A DNA stretch of 64,000 bases, taken from contig JAIYDN010000112.1 in assembly GCA_027487485.1 (NCBI GenBank), positions 1 to 64,000 on the forward strand, given 5' to 3'. Below, one piece after another: positions 44,660-53,947 of the stretch. The number at the start of each line of letters is the position of its first letter. The stretch's first letter is position 1. The notes under the pieces are model-generated. The model was given only the letters and a program-made list of their open reading frames with translations. It was not told where the DNA came from and made no database searches. A program made the translations under genes and the position numbers. Source of the DNA: Planctomycetaceae bacterium. GTDB taxonomy: Bacteria > Planctomycetota > Planctomycetia > Pirellulales > Pirellulaceae.

Positions 44660-45385
44660 ATGAACGTTCCCTCAAGTGGCAAAGCGCCCGACGCATCCGC
44701 GAACTCCTTTGTTGAGTCGTTGGCTTTGATTGGCAAACGCTCTGCCAGCGTCAAAAGCCTTAGCGGATTCAAGAAAGGGCACTCAATTCCTGATCGTGCG
44801 AACACATCTTCGCAGATCTTTATTGCCAAGCTGGCAGAAGAGGAACTCAGTGCGGATCTCAACGATGTCTTTAAGCGGATGAGAGCGGAATTTCAGTTCA
44901 AGCGAACTCAAATGACCGTGTTCGACTCAAAAGACGGAACAGGCTCCATCGCGACCCCATGGTTCAGTTACTCGATCAGCATCGAACACGATCCGTCCGA
45001 TCCCGCTTCCGCGGTTTGGCGAAGAGCCGTTGAGAAGATCAGTAATTCCGATGCCGTCTTTTCCGAAGCCTTTTCCGAGGTCTTCCCAAACGTATTTGAT
45101 ACTCTTGAATTGCGTACCTTCACCAAAGTCGATATCGAATCGCTGGTGGATTCTCTCGAAGAACTTGACGACGACCGATTAGAGCTTGAGTACGACCACG
45201 GCTTGACCGAGTGCCATGTGACGATTGAAGGCGTTCCCGGCGAGATTCATATCGACGCCAGAACACTTCGGATGGTGCACTCGATCCCGCGGCTCCCCAG
45301 CTACATGCTTCGATCCTTCCTGGCAATCCAAAGCGCTTTGTTGGGCACGAGTGGCGTCAGCATGGTTCCAATCGATGCATTGTAA
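44660..45385 (+). CDS. Hypothetical protein
   Basis: 241 aa, not recognised. No signal peptide or membrane helix. The first ~60 residues are Ser/Lys-rich and probably disordered. The rest alternates acidic helices (EEELSADLNDVFKRMRAEFQ) and strands (WFSYSISIEHD, CHVTIEGVPGEIHIDA), suggesting a compact alpha/beta domain. The longest frame begins at GTG 44582 inside the DUF1501 gene; ATG 44660 is chosen because GGAAG lies eight bases upstream. It follows the DUF1501 gene by 37 nt and could be co-transcribed, although nothing shows a functional link. Confidence 0.65.
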   Translation: MNVPSSGKAPDASANSFVESLALIGKRSASVKSLSGFKKGHSIPDRANTSSQIFIAKLAEEELSADLNDVFKRMRAEFQFKRTQMTVFDSKDGTGSIATPWFSYSISIEHDPSDPASAVWRRAVEKISNSDAVFSEAFSEVFPNVFDTLELRTFTKVDIESLVDSLEELDDDRLELEYDHGLTECHVTIEGVPGEIHIDARTLRMVHSIPRLPSYMLRSFLAIQSALLGTSGVSMVPIDAL

Positions 45386-45455
45386 GACGAGCAACGGGCG
45401 GGCATTAGCCCTGTGGCATCTACTTTGTTATTCCTGGATCAGTAATATCGAATTT

Positions 45456-45521
45456 CGAATAAGGAATGTCGAAATCCGAAGGAACCAACACGCTATTTCG
45501 TCATTCGACATTCCTTATTCG
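45456..45521. repeat. 18-bp perfect inverted repeat between convergent genes
   Basis: CGAATAAGGAATGTCGAA (45456-45473) and its exact reverse complement (45504-45521) are separated by 30 nt. They lie between the convergent stops at 45385 and 45550. The surrounding sequence is rich in TTCGAA-like words. It may act as a terminator or be an inactive mobile palindrome; the arms are A/T-rich, unlike the 22-nt repeat family. Confidence 0.6.
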
Positions 45522-45549
45522 GTGTTCGACTTTCAAAACAGCTTGAAAC

Positions 45550-47910
45550 CTAGCCAGCAGTCTGCTGGTCTGGATACTTGACTCTTCCGTGATAGATGGC
45601 TGTCAAGCTTTTGATAAGCGATCGCTTGATGGTATCGAGTTCCTGCAGAGTCAATCCGCATTCGTCGAATTGACCATCGAGCAGTTTCTTCATGGCGATT
45701 TGGTCGACCAGGTTTTGCAATCGCGATGCGGTAGGTTCCACTAACGCACGAGATGCACTTTCAACCGCATCGGCAATCATGAGAACAGCGGCTTCACGCG
45801 TTTGCGGTTTTGGTCCCGGGTAACGAAACGTAGACTCGGAGATCTCTTCTCCGTGCGGATCTTGTTCGCTCTTCTTGGCAGCCAATCGATAAAAGTACTC
45901 GACAAGAGTTGTTCCGTGATGCTGTTCGATAAAGTCGATCACCGGTTTGGGAAGACGATGTTGACGGGCCAAGTCAGACCCATCTTTAACGTGCGCGATA
46001 ATGACCAGCGTGCTCATGGCTGGCTGCAGGGTGTCGTGCCGATTGCTCCCTGGTGCTTGATTTTCCACGAAGTAATTGGGCTTAAACATCTTTCCGATGT
46101 CGTGGAAACAAGCTCCGACCCGCACAAGCAGACCATGCGCACCAATGCTGTCCGCAGCCGATTCTGCCAATGCAGCAACCGAAATGCTGTGGTTGTAGGT
46201 GCCTGGGGCACGTTGGGCTAATTGCCGCAAAAGAGGATGGCTCATGTCGCTAAGCTCAAGCAGGCTAAGATCCGTTTGGACCCCAAATAACTTTTCGGCG
46301 AAGGGCAATAAACCGGTCATCAGCGGACCGCAAAGCAAAATGCAGATCGCTTGCCATGCAGCTTCCCGAGCAAGCTGCACAGGAAAAAGAGAAAATTGAG
46401 TTCCCTGCAAGCTCCCCACTGCAGGGCCATCGGTTACAACACCTCCCGCTTGCCCAGTCATGACCCCCAACCCAATAAACGTCATGAAAACGATCGCTGC
46501 AACTCCTGCCCCAACGTAGATCAAACGCGTCCTGGTGCGGATGCGACCGCAAAGTAAGGTCGAACCTGCCGCAGCGCTCGCAAGTACGATGAATTCCGAC
46601 AAGTCAACTCGAGTACTAAATGCAACTACCAGAGACAATGCTGCCATCAACATGAGGGAGGTAGGCCGGCCGAAAGCGATGGTTGCAATAATGGCTGTCA
46701 GCGTGACTGGAATCACCTCCGCGCGAAAAGGGTCGCTGGATGCCAAGACCGCAAAGATAATGCACAACACGCACAAGGTCAGCATGCGAAGCAACTGAAG
46801 CGAATTCGTTATCAGCGAACGATCGAGAGATTGATAGATAAAAAAGCCGCACAACATGTACAAGGCCACGATCAGACCTGCGAAGGCTGCGGTTCTTTGA
46901 ACGCGTTCTTGGATGCTCAGCTGACTCGTGTATGCAGCGTGTTCGGCTCGTAGTAAATCCAATTCCTTCTGGTCCAGTGTCTTTCCGATGGGCACGAGGG
47001 CTCCAAAGGTCGGGTCGTAAGAGATCGTCGCATCTTTGACGCTCGCGATCGCATCGATACGAGCCTGATTGCTAAGGTCTTCTCGCAGGGTCAACGTCAC
47101 TGGCAATTGGCTAGCCATGTAGCTGTGGATCATGCGAGCTAACAAGATTGCATTCGCATTTCCAAACTGGTTCCTGAACTCTCGTTCCAAGGAACTTCGG
47201 AGGGTCACAGCGACCTCGGCAACTCGAATCCGCTGAACGTCCGCTTCGATTTTCTTGGTCTCGTCGCCAATCTTGAAGACGCGTATGTAGCGTTGGTTCC
47301 CTTTCTCAATATCATGGCTCAATGACCGCAGCAACCCAATTTCTTCGATGGGATCAAGCACCTCTCGCATTGCGGCATCAAATTTGGAGATGTCTGCATC
47401 CGTTGCAAGTGTTGCGTGGATGGCTTCTAACGCTCGCTCATGACTCAGCGGCGTCTCATCGAAGTCCAGAACGGTTGCTCCCAATTGGTCTAAGCTGTGG
47501 GAATGTTTGGCCGTTAGTTCCGTTGCGTTCGTGGCTTCTCGAACCGCGAACAAAGCGTCCTTCACAGCATCTCGAAGCTGCACGATCGGCTCTTTGTTGT
47601 TTTCGTAGATGCACAAAACCTCGCGCCCCGCTTGAATGCGAAGAGCGTACGTCTTTTCTTGATCGACGACCTTGAATGCAACTCGCGGAAGAATAGCTCG
47701 CTGCGGAATAAAACCTTTTCGATACGCGAACGGTGGCTCCCACCCACGAACGAAGATAACCAGGACGATGGCAGCCAAAATTGCCATCCCCAAGCGCATC
47801 AAAGCCTCTACCGAAGTAAATCGTTCGATGACACGTCGCCAGGGATACCCTTCCACCCGTAAGTTGGCGGCGCGTTCGCTACGAGTTTTTGCGTTCGAAG
47901 TCGAGGACAT
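45550..47910 (-). CDS. 7TM-HD family phosphodiesterase (PgpH-like)
   Basis: 786 aa. One N-terminal helix (~residues 36-57) is followed by a large extracytoplasmic domain, then about seven transmembrane helices (~residues 335-560) and a cytoplasmic HD domain. The HD motif reads ACFHDIGKM, with later HVKDG and EQHHGTTLVEYFY metal-ligand segments. This is the layout of PgpH/YqfF, which degrades cyclic di-AMP in Firmicutes; the same substrate here is likely but unproved. It is the last gene of the lysS-ychF-cdsA-phoH run, starting 8 nt after phoH; the phoH-HD pairing is common in bacteria. No ybeY follows. Confidence 0.85.
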   Translation of the reverse strand: MSSTSNAKTRSERAANLRVEGYPWRRVIERFTSVEALMRLGMAILAAIVLVIFVRGWEPPFAYRKGFIPQRAILPRVAFKVVDQEKTYALRIQAGREVLCIYENNKEPIVQLRDAVKDALFAVREATNATELTAKHSHSLDQLGATVLDFDETPLSHERALEAIHATLATDADISKFDAAMREVLDPIEEIGLLRSLSHDIEKGNQRYIRVFKIGDETKKIEADVQRIRVAEVAVTLRSSLEREFRNQFGNANAILLARMIHSYMASQLPVTLTLREDLSNQARIDAIASVKDATISYDPTFGALVPIGKTLDQKELDLLRAEHAAYTSQLSIQERVQRTAAFAGLIVALYMLCGFFIYQSLDRSLITNSLQLLRMLTLCVLCIIFAVLASSDPFRAEVIPVTLTAIIATIAFGRPTSLMLMAALSLVVAFSTRVDLSEFIVLASAAAGSTLLCGRIRTRTRLIYVGAGVAAIVFMTFIGLGVMTGQAGGVVTDGPAVGSLQGTQFSLFPVQLAREAAWQAICILLCGPLMTGLLPFAEKLFGVQTDLSLLELSDMSHPLLRQLAQRAPGTYNHSISVAALAESAADSIGAHGLLVRVGACFHDIGKMFKPNYFVENQAPGSNRHDTLQPAMSTLVIIAHVKDGSDLARQHRLPKPVIDFIEQHHGTTLVEYFYRLAAKKSEQDPHGEEISESTFRYPGPKPQTREAAVLMIADAVESASRALVEPTASRLQNLVDQIAMKKLLDGQFDECGLTLQELDTIKRSLIKSLTAIYHGRVKYPDQQTAG

Positions 47911-47918
47911 AAAGGTTC

Positions 47919-48929
47919 TTAGGGGGTCCCATGATCGCCGGTCGAACCATTTCGACCGGTACTTGGTGTCTTGTCACTTGCAAGACTACTGCTTGGGCCA
48001 TCGTAGGCCGCCACAATTTTTCTCACGAGAGGATGTCGCACGATGTCATTTTCGTTCAATCGAATAAAAGAGATACCGGGGATACCATTGAGTCTCTGAA
48101 CTGCATCGCGAAGCCCGCTGGTCACTCCGGGGGGCAAGTCCACTTGAGTGATGTCGCCTGACACAACGATTTTGGACCCTTCACCCATCCGAGTCAAAAA
48201 CATCTTCATTTGAGCCACGGTCGCGTTCTGAGCTTCATCCAATATAACAAAAGCTTGATTCAGTGTGCGGCCACGCATGTAGGCCAGCGGGATAACTTCA
48301 ATCACATCCTGTTCCCGCAAGAACTTGACCTGATCAAAATCAACCATTTCGTTGATGGCATCCAACAAGGGACGAAGGTAGGGGTTTAGTTTTTCCTGCA
48401 GATCGCCTGGCAAATAACCAAGACTTTCACCCGCCTCGACCGCAGGCCGAACCAAAACAATCTTCCGAATCGACTTTGTTTTCAGAGCTTCAACGGCAGT
48501 CGCGACCGCTAAATATGTTTTTCCGCAACCTGCCGGCCCGATACAAAACGTCATGTCGTGCTGACGAATCGCATCGACATACGCTGCTTGCCCTTCGGTT
48601 CTTGGCCGAATCCTGCGTCCTGCGTTTCCGATAGCCAGCTCGCTCTTTTCATGAGCCATAGCGGCTCGAGGGCCTGTTGCATGGGCTAATGCGTCACCCA
48701 CTTCCTCAGGACCAATTTTGCCCTGACGTACCACTTTGTCCTTGAGCCGTTCCAGAATCTCTGTCGCCAAACGGACCGAGTCCGCAGGACCGGAAATGCG
48801 AATTTGACCACTTCGATGCGTGATCGCGACGCCCAACTGGTTCCGGACCAAACGCAAATTGTTGTCTTGAGGCCCAAACAGTTGCAACGCAAGCTGAGGG
48901 TCCGAGAGAGTCAATGTCGATTCAGACAT
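47919..48929 (-). CDS. phoH: PhoH family ATPase
   Basis: 336 aa. Residues ~110-310 are the PhoH ATPase domain: Walker A GPAGCGKTY (131-139), VRPAVEAGESLGYLPGDL, FVILDEAQNAT as Walker B, and SGDITQVDLP. An N-terminal KH-like region (~20-75) and a short disordered C-terminal tail frame it. The protein matches the PhoL/YbeZ type, linked to ribosome and RNA maturation with YbeY, more than a true phosphate-starvation gene. ATG 48929 is kept. It sits 74 nt after cdsA and 8 nt before the 7TM-HD gene on the same strand. Confidence 0.9.
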   Translation of the reverse strand: MSESTLTLSDPQLALQLFGPQDNNLRLVRNQLGVAITHRSGQIRISGPADSVRLATEILERLKDKVVRQGKIGPEEVGDALAHATGPRAAMAHEKSELAIGNAGRRIRPRTEGQAAYVDAIRQHDMTFCIGPAGCGKTYLAVATAVEALKTKSIRKIVLVRPAVEAGESLGYLPGDLQEKLNPYLRPLLDAINEMVDFDQVKFLREQDVIEVIPLAYMRGRTLNQAFVILDEAQNATVAQMKMFLTRMGEGSKIVVSGDITQVDLPPGVTSGLRDAVQRLNGIPGISFIRLNENDIVRHPLVRKIVAAYDGPSSSLASDKTPSTGRNGSTGDHGTP

Positions 48930-49003
48930 ATGGCAATGAGCCCGTTCCTATTCTTTCGATCCGATGAGCACAGGTGTATTCAACAAGAGTATGCCACGGG
49001 AAT

Positions 49004-49933
49004 TTAGGTGAGTTTGGCGATTACGCCAAGATAGCCGATAATTGCGGTCGGGAGCAAGGAATCTGTTACGTCCCAAACTCCTCCCAGCCCCGGCAGCAGT
49101 CCGCCACTATCCTTCGCCCCCACAGTCCGCTTCACCATCGATTCCAGCAAATCACCTACAAGCCCTACCATCGTCAGAAGACAGCCCAAAAGGGCAGGCC
49201 CCCAGATGTAGGTTCCTGGCTGACCACCAAGGCTCGGCAAGATCCATCGAAGGAATAAATAAGCAACAGCAACGCTCATCAAAAGCCCCCCGATGAGACC
49301 TTCGACGGTTTTGCCGGGACTGATAGACGGCACAAGCTTGCGTCGACCAAACGCCTTCCCCGCGAAGTAAGCACCGGTGTCTGCGAACTTCGTGATCGCA
49401 AGCATCGCAATCAAGTTCAGCATTCCGTGTACCGAATCGCCAGTCATGCGGACCAGCCACCAAATGCTCATGCAGCCCACCACGTAAACCAGCACAAAAC
49501 TAGACAGGAACCACGCTAACGAGGTTCGCTCTAGTTCCGATTTGGCCTCCTCCGTTGGAATACGAGCAAGATGAACCAACGCATGAACACCAACACTACC
49601 AACCCCAGCGAACAACCCGAGCAGCACCCAGCCGGGCCGTCCGACAGGACAATCCGTTGGATAAGGTGCGCCCAGAGCTAAACTATACCAAAGCGGGAAT
49701 ATACAAACCGTGCAAGCAAGCAGGCAATGAACAAGAAGCTGCCCCGAACTAACCGGCCATTTCCGAGCCAGCAATTGGCTCGCTTCCCAACTGGTCGCAA
49801 GCGTAAAAAAATAATAGAGCGGGATCATCCAAATACCGGCTTGGCCTCGAATAGGCATCCAAAGATCCAAACCGATTAGCCCAAGCGCGACTCCGATCAA
49901 AACAAAAGCGGACAAGAGTCGTCGATAGAGCAC
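49004..49933 (-). CDS. cdsA: Phosphatidate cytidylyltransferase
   Basis: 309 aa. CdsA makes CDP-diacylglycerol from phosphatidic acid and CTP in the membrane. Around eight hydrophobic helices are visible, with the family segments SPGKTVEGLIGG, GLVGDLLESMVKR and the signature AKDSGGLLPGLGGVWDVTDSLL; two usual positions of that signature (His and Arg) are Leu and Val here, while the acidic residues remain. A much longer frame runs upstream to 50368, but it lies over ychF in another frame and has no family meaning. GTG 49933 is chosen because AGAGGA precedes it by six bases, just after the ychF stop (49944). Confidence 0.88.
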   Translation of the reverse strand: MLYRRLLSAFVLIGVALGLIGLDLWMPIRGQAGIWMIPLYYFFTLATSWEASQLLARKWPVSSGQLLVHCLLACTVCIFPLWYSLALGAPYPTDCPVGRPGWVLLGLFAGVGSVGVHALVHLARIPTEEAKSELERTSLAWFLSSFVLVYVVGCMSIWWLVRMTGDSVHGMLNLIAMLAITKFADTGAYFAGKAFGRRKLVPSISPGKTVEGLIGGLLMSVAVAYLFLRWILPSLGGQPGTYIWGPALLGCLLTMVGLVGDLLESMVKRTVGAKDSGGLLPGLGGVWDVTDSLLPTAIIGYLGVIAKLT

Positions 49934-49943
49934 AGCGATTCCT

Positions 49944-51035
49944 CTAGACGTTGAACAAAAAGTGGCAAATGTCGCCATCTTGCATGACGTAGGTCTTGCC
50001 TTCGGTTCGGAGCTTGCCAGCCTGGCGAATCTCCTTTTCCGTTCCAAATTTCTCAAGGTCCTCGAGCGAAAAGACTTCGCATCGAATGAAACCGCGTTCG
50101 AAATCGCTGTGAATGACCCCAGCACCTTGCGGAGCTGTCGCACCCACAGGAACCGTCCAAGCCCGCACTTCCTTCTCGCCGGCGGTAAAATAGCTTTGCA
50201 GGCCGAGCGTTTGATAGGCCTTTCGAGCCACTGCTTGCAATGCGGGTTCTTGCAAACCAACCGACGCCAGCATCTCACTTCGATCCGGTTCATCCAATTC
50301 CGCGATCTCAGCTTCAAGCTTGGCACACACAGGTACAACCTGGGCTCCAACTTGTTCTGCGAAAGCACGAATTCGCGTCACCATTTCTCCCTTACCTTGC
50401 AAGTCGTCTTCATCCACATTGGCAATGTAGAGAATCGGCTTGGCCGTCATCAAGCCATAGCTTGAAATGGCCTTGGCAATCGTTTCTTCCAACTTCAGCT
50501 TCCGCAATGGCAGTTCTTTGTTCAACTGTTCCATACATAATTGGATGCCAGTCACCCGAAGCTTAGCTTCCTTGTCGCCACCTTTGGCGGCCCGTTCTGC
50601 TTTGGGTAAGGCGTTTTCCAATGTTTGAATGTCTGCGAACATCAGCTCCATTTCAATGGTTTCAATGTCCGCAAGAGGATCTACCTTTCCGCCGACGTGA
50701 GTCACGTCGGGGTCGCTAAAGCAACGAACCACCTGAAGGATCGCGTCCACTTCCCGAATGTGGCTGAGGAACTTATTCCCTAGCCCTTGACCTTCGCTGG
50801 CCCCTTTGACGATTCCGGCGATGTCGACAAGCTTCAACATGGCCGGGATGACCTTTTGCGGTCCAACCAGCTTGGCAATTCGGTCCAACCGATCGTCAGG
50901 AACGCTAATGATCCCTTCGTTTGGGTCGATGGTGCAGAACGGATAATTGGCGGCTTGTGCAGCCCCCGAACCGGTCAACGCATTAAACAGAGTACTTTTG
51001 CCCACATTGGGTAGGCCAACAATTCCAGCTTCCAT
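49944..51035 (-). CDS. ychF: Redox-regulated ATPase YchF
   Basis: 363 aa, the same length as the E. coli protein. The Obg-family fold is seen in GLPNVGKST (residues 7-15), [10 protein letters not shown], the [19 protein letters not shown] switch and the NVDE-type base-recognition segment. The C-terminal TGS-like domain ([32 protein letters not shown]) completes it. YchF binds ATP more than GTP and acts at the ribosome and in oxidative stress response. The longest frame starts at 51089; ATG 51035 gives the exact family N-terminus. It follows lysS by 16 nt and precedes cdsA by 10 nt. Confidence 0.95.
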   Translation of the reverse strand: MEAGIVGLPNVGKSTLFNALTGSGAAQAANYPFCTIDPNEGIISVPDDRLDRIAKLVGPQKVIPAMLKLVDIAGIVKGASEGQGLGNKFLSHIREVDAILQVVRCFSDPDVTHVGGKVDPLADIETIEMELMFADIQTLENALPKAERAAKGGDKEAKLRVTGIQLCMEQLNKELPLRKLKLEETIAKAISSYGLMTAKPILYIANVDEDDLQGKGEMVTRIRAFAEQVGAQVVPVCAKLEAEIAELDEPDRSEMLASVGLQEPALQAVARKAYQTLGLQSYFTAGEKEVRAWTVPVGATAPQGAGVIHSDFERGFIRCEVFSLEDLEKFGTEKEIRQAGKLRTEGKTYVMQDGDICHFLFNV

Positions 51036-51051
51036 ATTACGACTAGTTGTC

Positions 51052-52629
51052 CTAGCTTTCGTGACGCATGAGTGGGAACAAGACAACATCGCGAATGCTT
51101 CGCGAGTTCGTCAACAACATTATCAGTCGATCGATACCGATGCCTAAGCCACCCGCAGGAGGCATGCCGTAACGCAACGCGCGAACGAAATCGGTATCCA
51201 TTTTGGCCATCGAGTCTTCTTCTGCCATGCCATCCAATTGCGTCTTGAAGAGCTCTTCCTGAAGGATGGGATCATTCAATTCTGTGTACGAATTGGCTAG
51301 TTCCATTCCATGGATAAACAACTCGAAACGTTCCGCAATGTCTGGGTTGCCGGCTTTTCGTTTGGTAAGCGGGCAAATGCTGGCAGGGTAATCGGTGACG
51401 AAGATAGGTCCGATCAACGAATCCTCTACCTTTTCCTCGAACACTTCGCTCTTGATCACATCGGGATGCTTGCCATTGGTATCCAAGCCCAACTTGCGAG
51501 CCAACTGAGCAATCCCTTCGGCGTCTGTTACCTTCAGGCCAGTGTGTTCTTCGAACAGATCGCTGTAGGTTCGGCGTTGGAATGGCGGGGTGAAGTCGAT
51601 GTCCAAATCGCCCCATTTGAGCTGATACCCTTGGCCGGTAGCTTCGATCGCTTCCACAATGATTTGCTGGGTCAAATCCATCATGGTCTCGTAGTTGGCG
51701 TAAGCCCAATACAATTCGATCATCGTAAACTCGGGATTGTGCTTGGGGCTAATCCCTTCGTTGCGATACACGCGCCCCATTTCATAGACGCGTTCGATGC
51801 CCCCCACCAACAATCGCTTTAGGTGCAGTTCCAGGGCGATTCGCAAAAACAACTTCATATCCAACGCATTGTGATGCGTCGTAAAAGGTCGAGCAGCTGC
51901 CCCGCCCGCAATCGTGTGCAAGGTAGGCCCTTCGACCTCCACGAATTGATGCTTGGCCAAGGTCGCGCGAATCGAATGAATGATCTTGGTTCGGTTCAAA
52001 AATGTCTGGAGCGAACTGACGTTGTAAGTCAAATCGACATACCGCATGCGCTGCCGAAGTTCCGCATCTTGCAATCCAGCATGCTTCTCCGGTGGTGGCT
52101 CCAAGGTCTTGGTCATAAAGTGAAGCTTGGTCGCAAACACGGTCAGTTCCCCTGTGTTGGTGCGTCCCAAACGTCCATCGATACCGACCAAGTCACCGAA
52201 GTCCAAAAGCTTCGCCAAATCAAAGTCGGCGTCGGAAACCTGTCCCTTTGCTAATAGGATTTGGATGTCACCGGTCCAGTCGCGGATATTCAAGAAGTAC
52301 AGCTTGCCAGCCGTGCGAAGCAGCATGATTCTGCCAGCCACTCGAACCACAGGCCCAATTTCCTCGCCCGCTCCTTGGCTTGCCTTCCATGCCTTGTAGT
52401 CGATTGGCTCCGCCGCCCCATCAAAGTCGGGCAACTCAATCTCACTTCCGTCTTCTTTACGGAACTTCACTTGAGCGGCCATCTCCCGCACCGGCTTGAC
52501 GAAAGTCCGGTCGTCGAATCGTGCACCCCAAGGATCCAGTCCGAGCGCCTCGATTTTCTTGAGCTTTTCAAGCCTTGCTGCCTGATGGACTCCTAAACCG
52601 GTGTTGTCTTGATCGAGAGAATCGGCCAT
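51052..52629 (-). CDS. lysS: Lysyl-tRNA synthetase, class II
   Basis: 525 aa. It charges tRNA-Lys. An N-terminal OB-fold anticodon-binding domain ([23 protein letters not shown]) precedes the class II core with motif 1, motif 2 ([26 protein letters not shown]) and motif 3 ([13 protein letters not shown]). The longest frame starts at TTG 52746; ATG 52629 gives a family-like N-terminus ([20 protein letters not shown]), although its ribosome site is weak. It heads a five-gene minus-strand run ending at 45550 and is divergent from the receiver-like gene at 52735. Confidence 0.95.
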   Translation of the reverse strand: MADSLDQDNTGLGVHQAARLEKLKKIEALGLDPWGARFDDRTFVKPVREMAAQVKFRKEDGSEIELPDFDGAAEPIDYKAWKASQGAGEEIGPVVRVAGRIMLLRTAGKLYFLNIRDWTGDIQILLAKGQVSDADFDLAKLLDFGDLVGIDGRLGRTNTGELTVFATKLHFMTKTLEPPPEKHAGLQDAELRQRMRYVDLTYNVSSLQTFLNRTKIIHSIRATLAKHQFVEVEGPTLHTIAGGAAARPFTTHHNALDMKLFLRIALELHLKRLLVGGIERVYEMGRVYRNEGISPKHNPEFTMIELYWAYANYETMMDLTQQIIVEAIEATGQGYQLKWGDLDIDFTPPFQRRTYSDLFEEHTGLKVTDAEGIAQLARKLGLDTNGKHPDVIKSEVFEEKVEDSLIGPIFVTDYPASICPLTKRKAGNPDIAERFELFIHGMELANSYTELNDPILQEELFKTQLDGMAEEDSMAKMDTDFVRALRYGMPPAGGLGIGIDRLIMLLTNSRSIRDVVLFPLMRHES

Positions 52630-52734
52630 GTTGGAAGAATTGTTGAGTTGGTGTTTTTCGAGTGAACAAAATGAGGCGGGCTTGAACTTTACGGGTCGCT
52701 GTCCGCCATCGAGTGCAGATTGTAGGAAAAAGTG

Positions 52735-53190
52735 ATGGAAAACCAAGCAGTCAAACCACCAATGGTACTAATTGTTGAAAGCGATCCGCTTTTGTTGACC
52801 GGCTTATCCGCCATTTTAGATCAAAAAGGCTACCGCTGCTTCTTGGCCAGGGATGTTGCCGTCGGGAAAAAAGCTACCCAGGCCATGGCATTTGATCTGA
52901 TTGTTTTATCGTTTGCGAGCGACGCATTGCAGGCTGCCAAAGATGCTTGCGAGCTACGCGGAGAAATCGAATCTCGCGATCTACCTGTCCTGTTTCTTGC
53001 GGATGCGTTCGAACCCGCCTGGATCGAACCTCTGAATTTGGCCGGCGGAGTTTACTGTTTACCCAAGCCTTTTGACCCCGAGATATTCTTGGATTTGGTC
53101 GAAAAGGCTCTGTGCTTGCCTCATTTGGCCTTCGCGAAAATCGCCCCGCCCAAAGTGCACTTTGCAAAAGATTGGGTAAAACTAAGCTAG
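52735..53190 (+). CDS. Degenerate response-regulator receiver domain protein
   Basis: 151 aa made of a single receiver-like domain: VLIVESDPLLL at the start, the YRCFLA strand, FDLIVLSFAS, PVLFLADA and the lysine motif CLPKPF. The phosphorylated aspartate, expected in DLIVLD, is serine (Ser59), the first acidic pair is E15-S16, and the usual Thr/Ser is alanine. It is therefore probably not phosphorylated and works as a protein-binding pseudo-receiver. There is no output domain and no kinase nearby. ATG 52735, preceded by AGGA at seven bases, is chosen over GTG 52732. It is divergent from lysS. Confidence 0.7.
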   Translation: MENQAVKPPMVLIVESDPLLLTGLSAILDQKGYRCFLARDVAVGKKATQAMAFDLIVLSFASDALQAAKDACELRGEIESRDLPVLFLADAFEPAWIEPLNLAGGVYCLPKPFDPEIFLDLVEKALCLPHLAFAKIAPPKVHFAKDWVKLS

Positions 53191-53215
53191 CGAGGATTGA
53201 TGCCGGCGTTCGAGT

Positions 53216-53298
53216 TGAGCCGCAGACGCTAGCCGCTTGAGCCGCGGGCGCTAGCCGCGATACATGTTTTTTCAGGTAACCATCTCGCGGCTAGCGTT
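53216..53298. repeat. Dispersed intergenic repeat, two direct units and one partial inverted unit
   Basis: TGAGCCGCAGACGCTAGCCGC (53216-53236) and TGAGCCGCGGGCGCTAGCCG (from 53238, running to 53259) are tandem units. A partial inverted copy, CGCGGCTAGCGTT (53286-53298), follows 26 nt later. They lie between the pseudo-receiver gene and hpt. The same unit occurs at 39674 and 58553. Confidence 0.7.
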
Positions 53299-53397
53299 AA
53301 TCACTAGTTTCGCACCTACAGTGGACCGCAGAGCTTTCGATCGATAAAATCGCCCCCCAACTCGAATGCATTCACAGCCCACACGAAAGAATTCACT

Positions 53398-53937
53398 TTG
53401 AAGATACTTCTCAACGAGAGTCAAATTGGTCAGGGAATCGATCGGCTTGCGAAACAACTAAAAGCGGAATACTCAGACCGACCTTTGACAATCGTGGCAA
53501 TCATGACGGGCAGCCTTGTCATGCTTGCCGACTTGATTCGACGCCTGGAAATGCCGGTTCGAATCAGTCTGATCCAAGCCAGCTCCTACCGTGGGGGGAT
53601 GAAATCGGGCGATCTCACGGTTCAAGACCACATGATGCTGGACATCCGTGGCCGCGAGGTGCTTCTCATCGACGATATCTTTGACACAGGGAAAACTCTG
53701 GTTCATGTGACTCAGTTGCTAGAACAGTTAGGCCCTGCATCGGTCAAAACCGCTGTCTTTCTCAACAAACTGGGGCAAAGCGTGGTCTCCGCAAAGCCTG
53801 ACTATGTTGTCTTCGAAATACCGAACGAGTTCGTCGTTGGGTACGGTCTCGATTATTCGGATCTCTATCGGAATCTACCTTTTGTTGGGGTACTCGAGGA
53901 ATCAGATCTACAAAAACATGCCAATATCGAGCATTGA
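53398..53937 (+). CDS. hpt: Hypoxanthine phosphoribosyltransferase
   Basis: 179 aa. It salvages hypoxanthine or guanine with PRPP. The PRPP-binding motif EVLLIDDIFDTGKTL is exact, and the AIMTGSLVMLADLIRRL, QASSYRGGMKSGDL and C-terminal YVVFEIPNEFVVGYGLDY segments match the family. The start appears to be TTG 53398, giving MKILLNESQIGQGIDRLA like other family members; no in-frame ATG lies before the first conserved motif. The first glycosyltransferase gene begins 10 nt after the stop, so they may share a transcript without sharing a pathway. Confidence 0.92.
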   Translation: MKILLNESQIGQGIDRLAKQLKAEYSDRPLTIVAIMTGSLVMLADLIRRLEMPVRISLIQASSYRGGMKSGDLTVQDHMMLDIRGREVLLIDDIFDTGKTLVHVTQLLEQLGPASVKTAVFLNKLGQSVVSAKPDYVVFEIPNEFVVGYGLDYSDLYRNLPFVGVLEESDLQKHANIEH

Positions 53938-53947
53938 TCCGTAACAA

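Noticed and set aside
49934-50368. 435-nt upstream extension of cdsA
   Set aside because: It is a shadow of ychF in another frame; a GTG with AGAGGA just after the ychF stop gives a normal CdsA start.
53216-53298. Possible small CRISPR-like array from the repeated 22-nt units
   Set aside because: Units are adjacent or inverted, spacing is irregular, and no cas genes are in the window; a REP-type repeat fits better.
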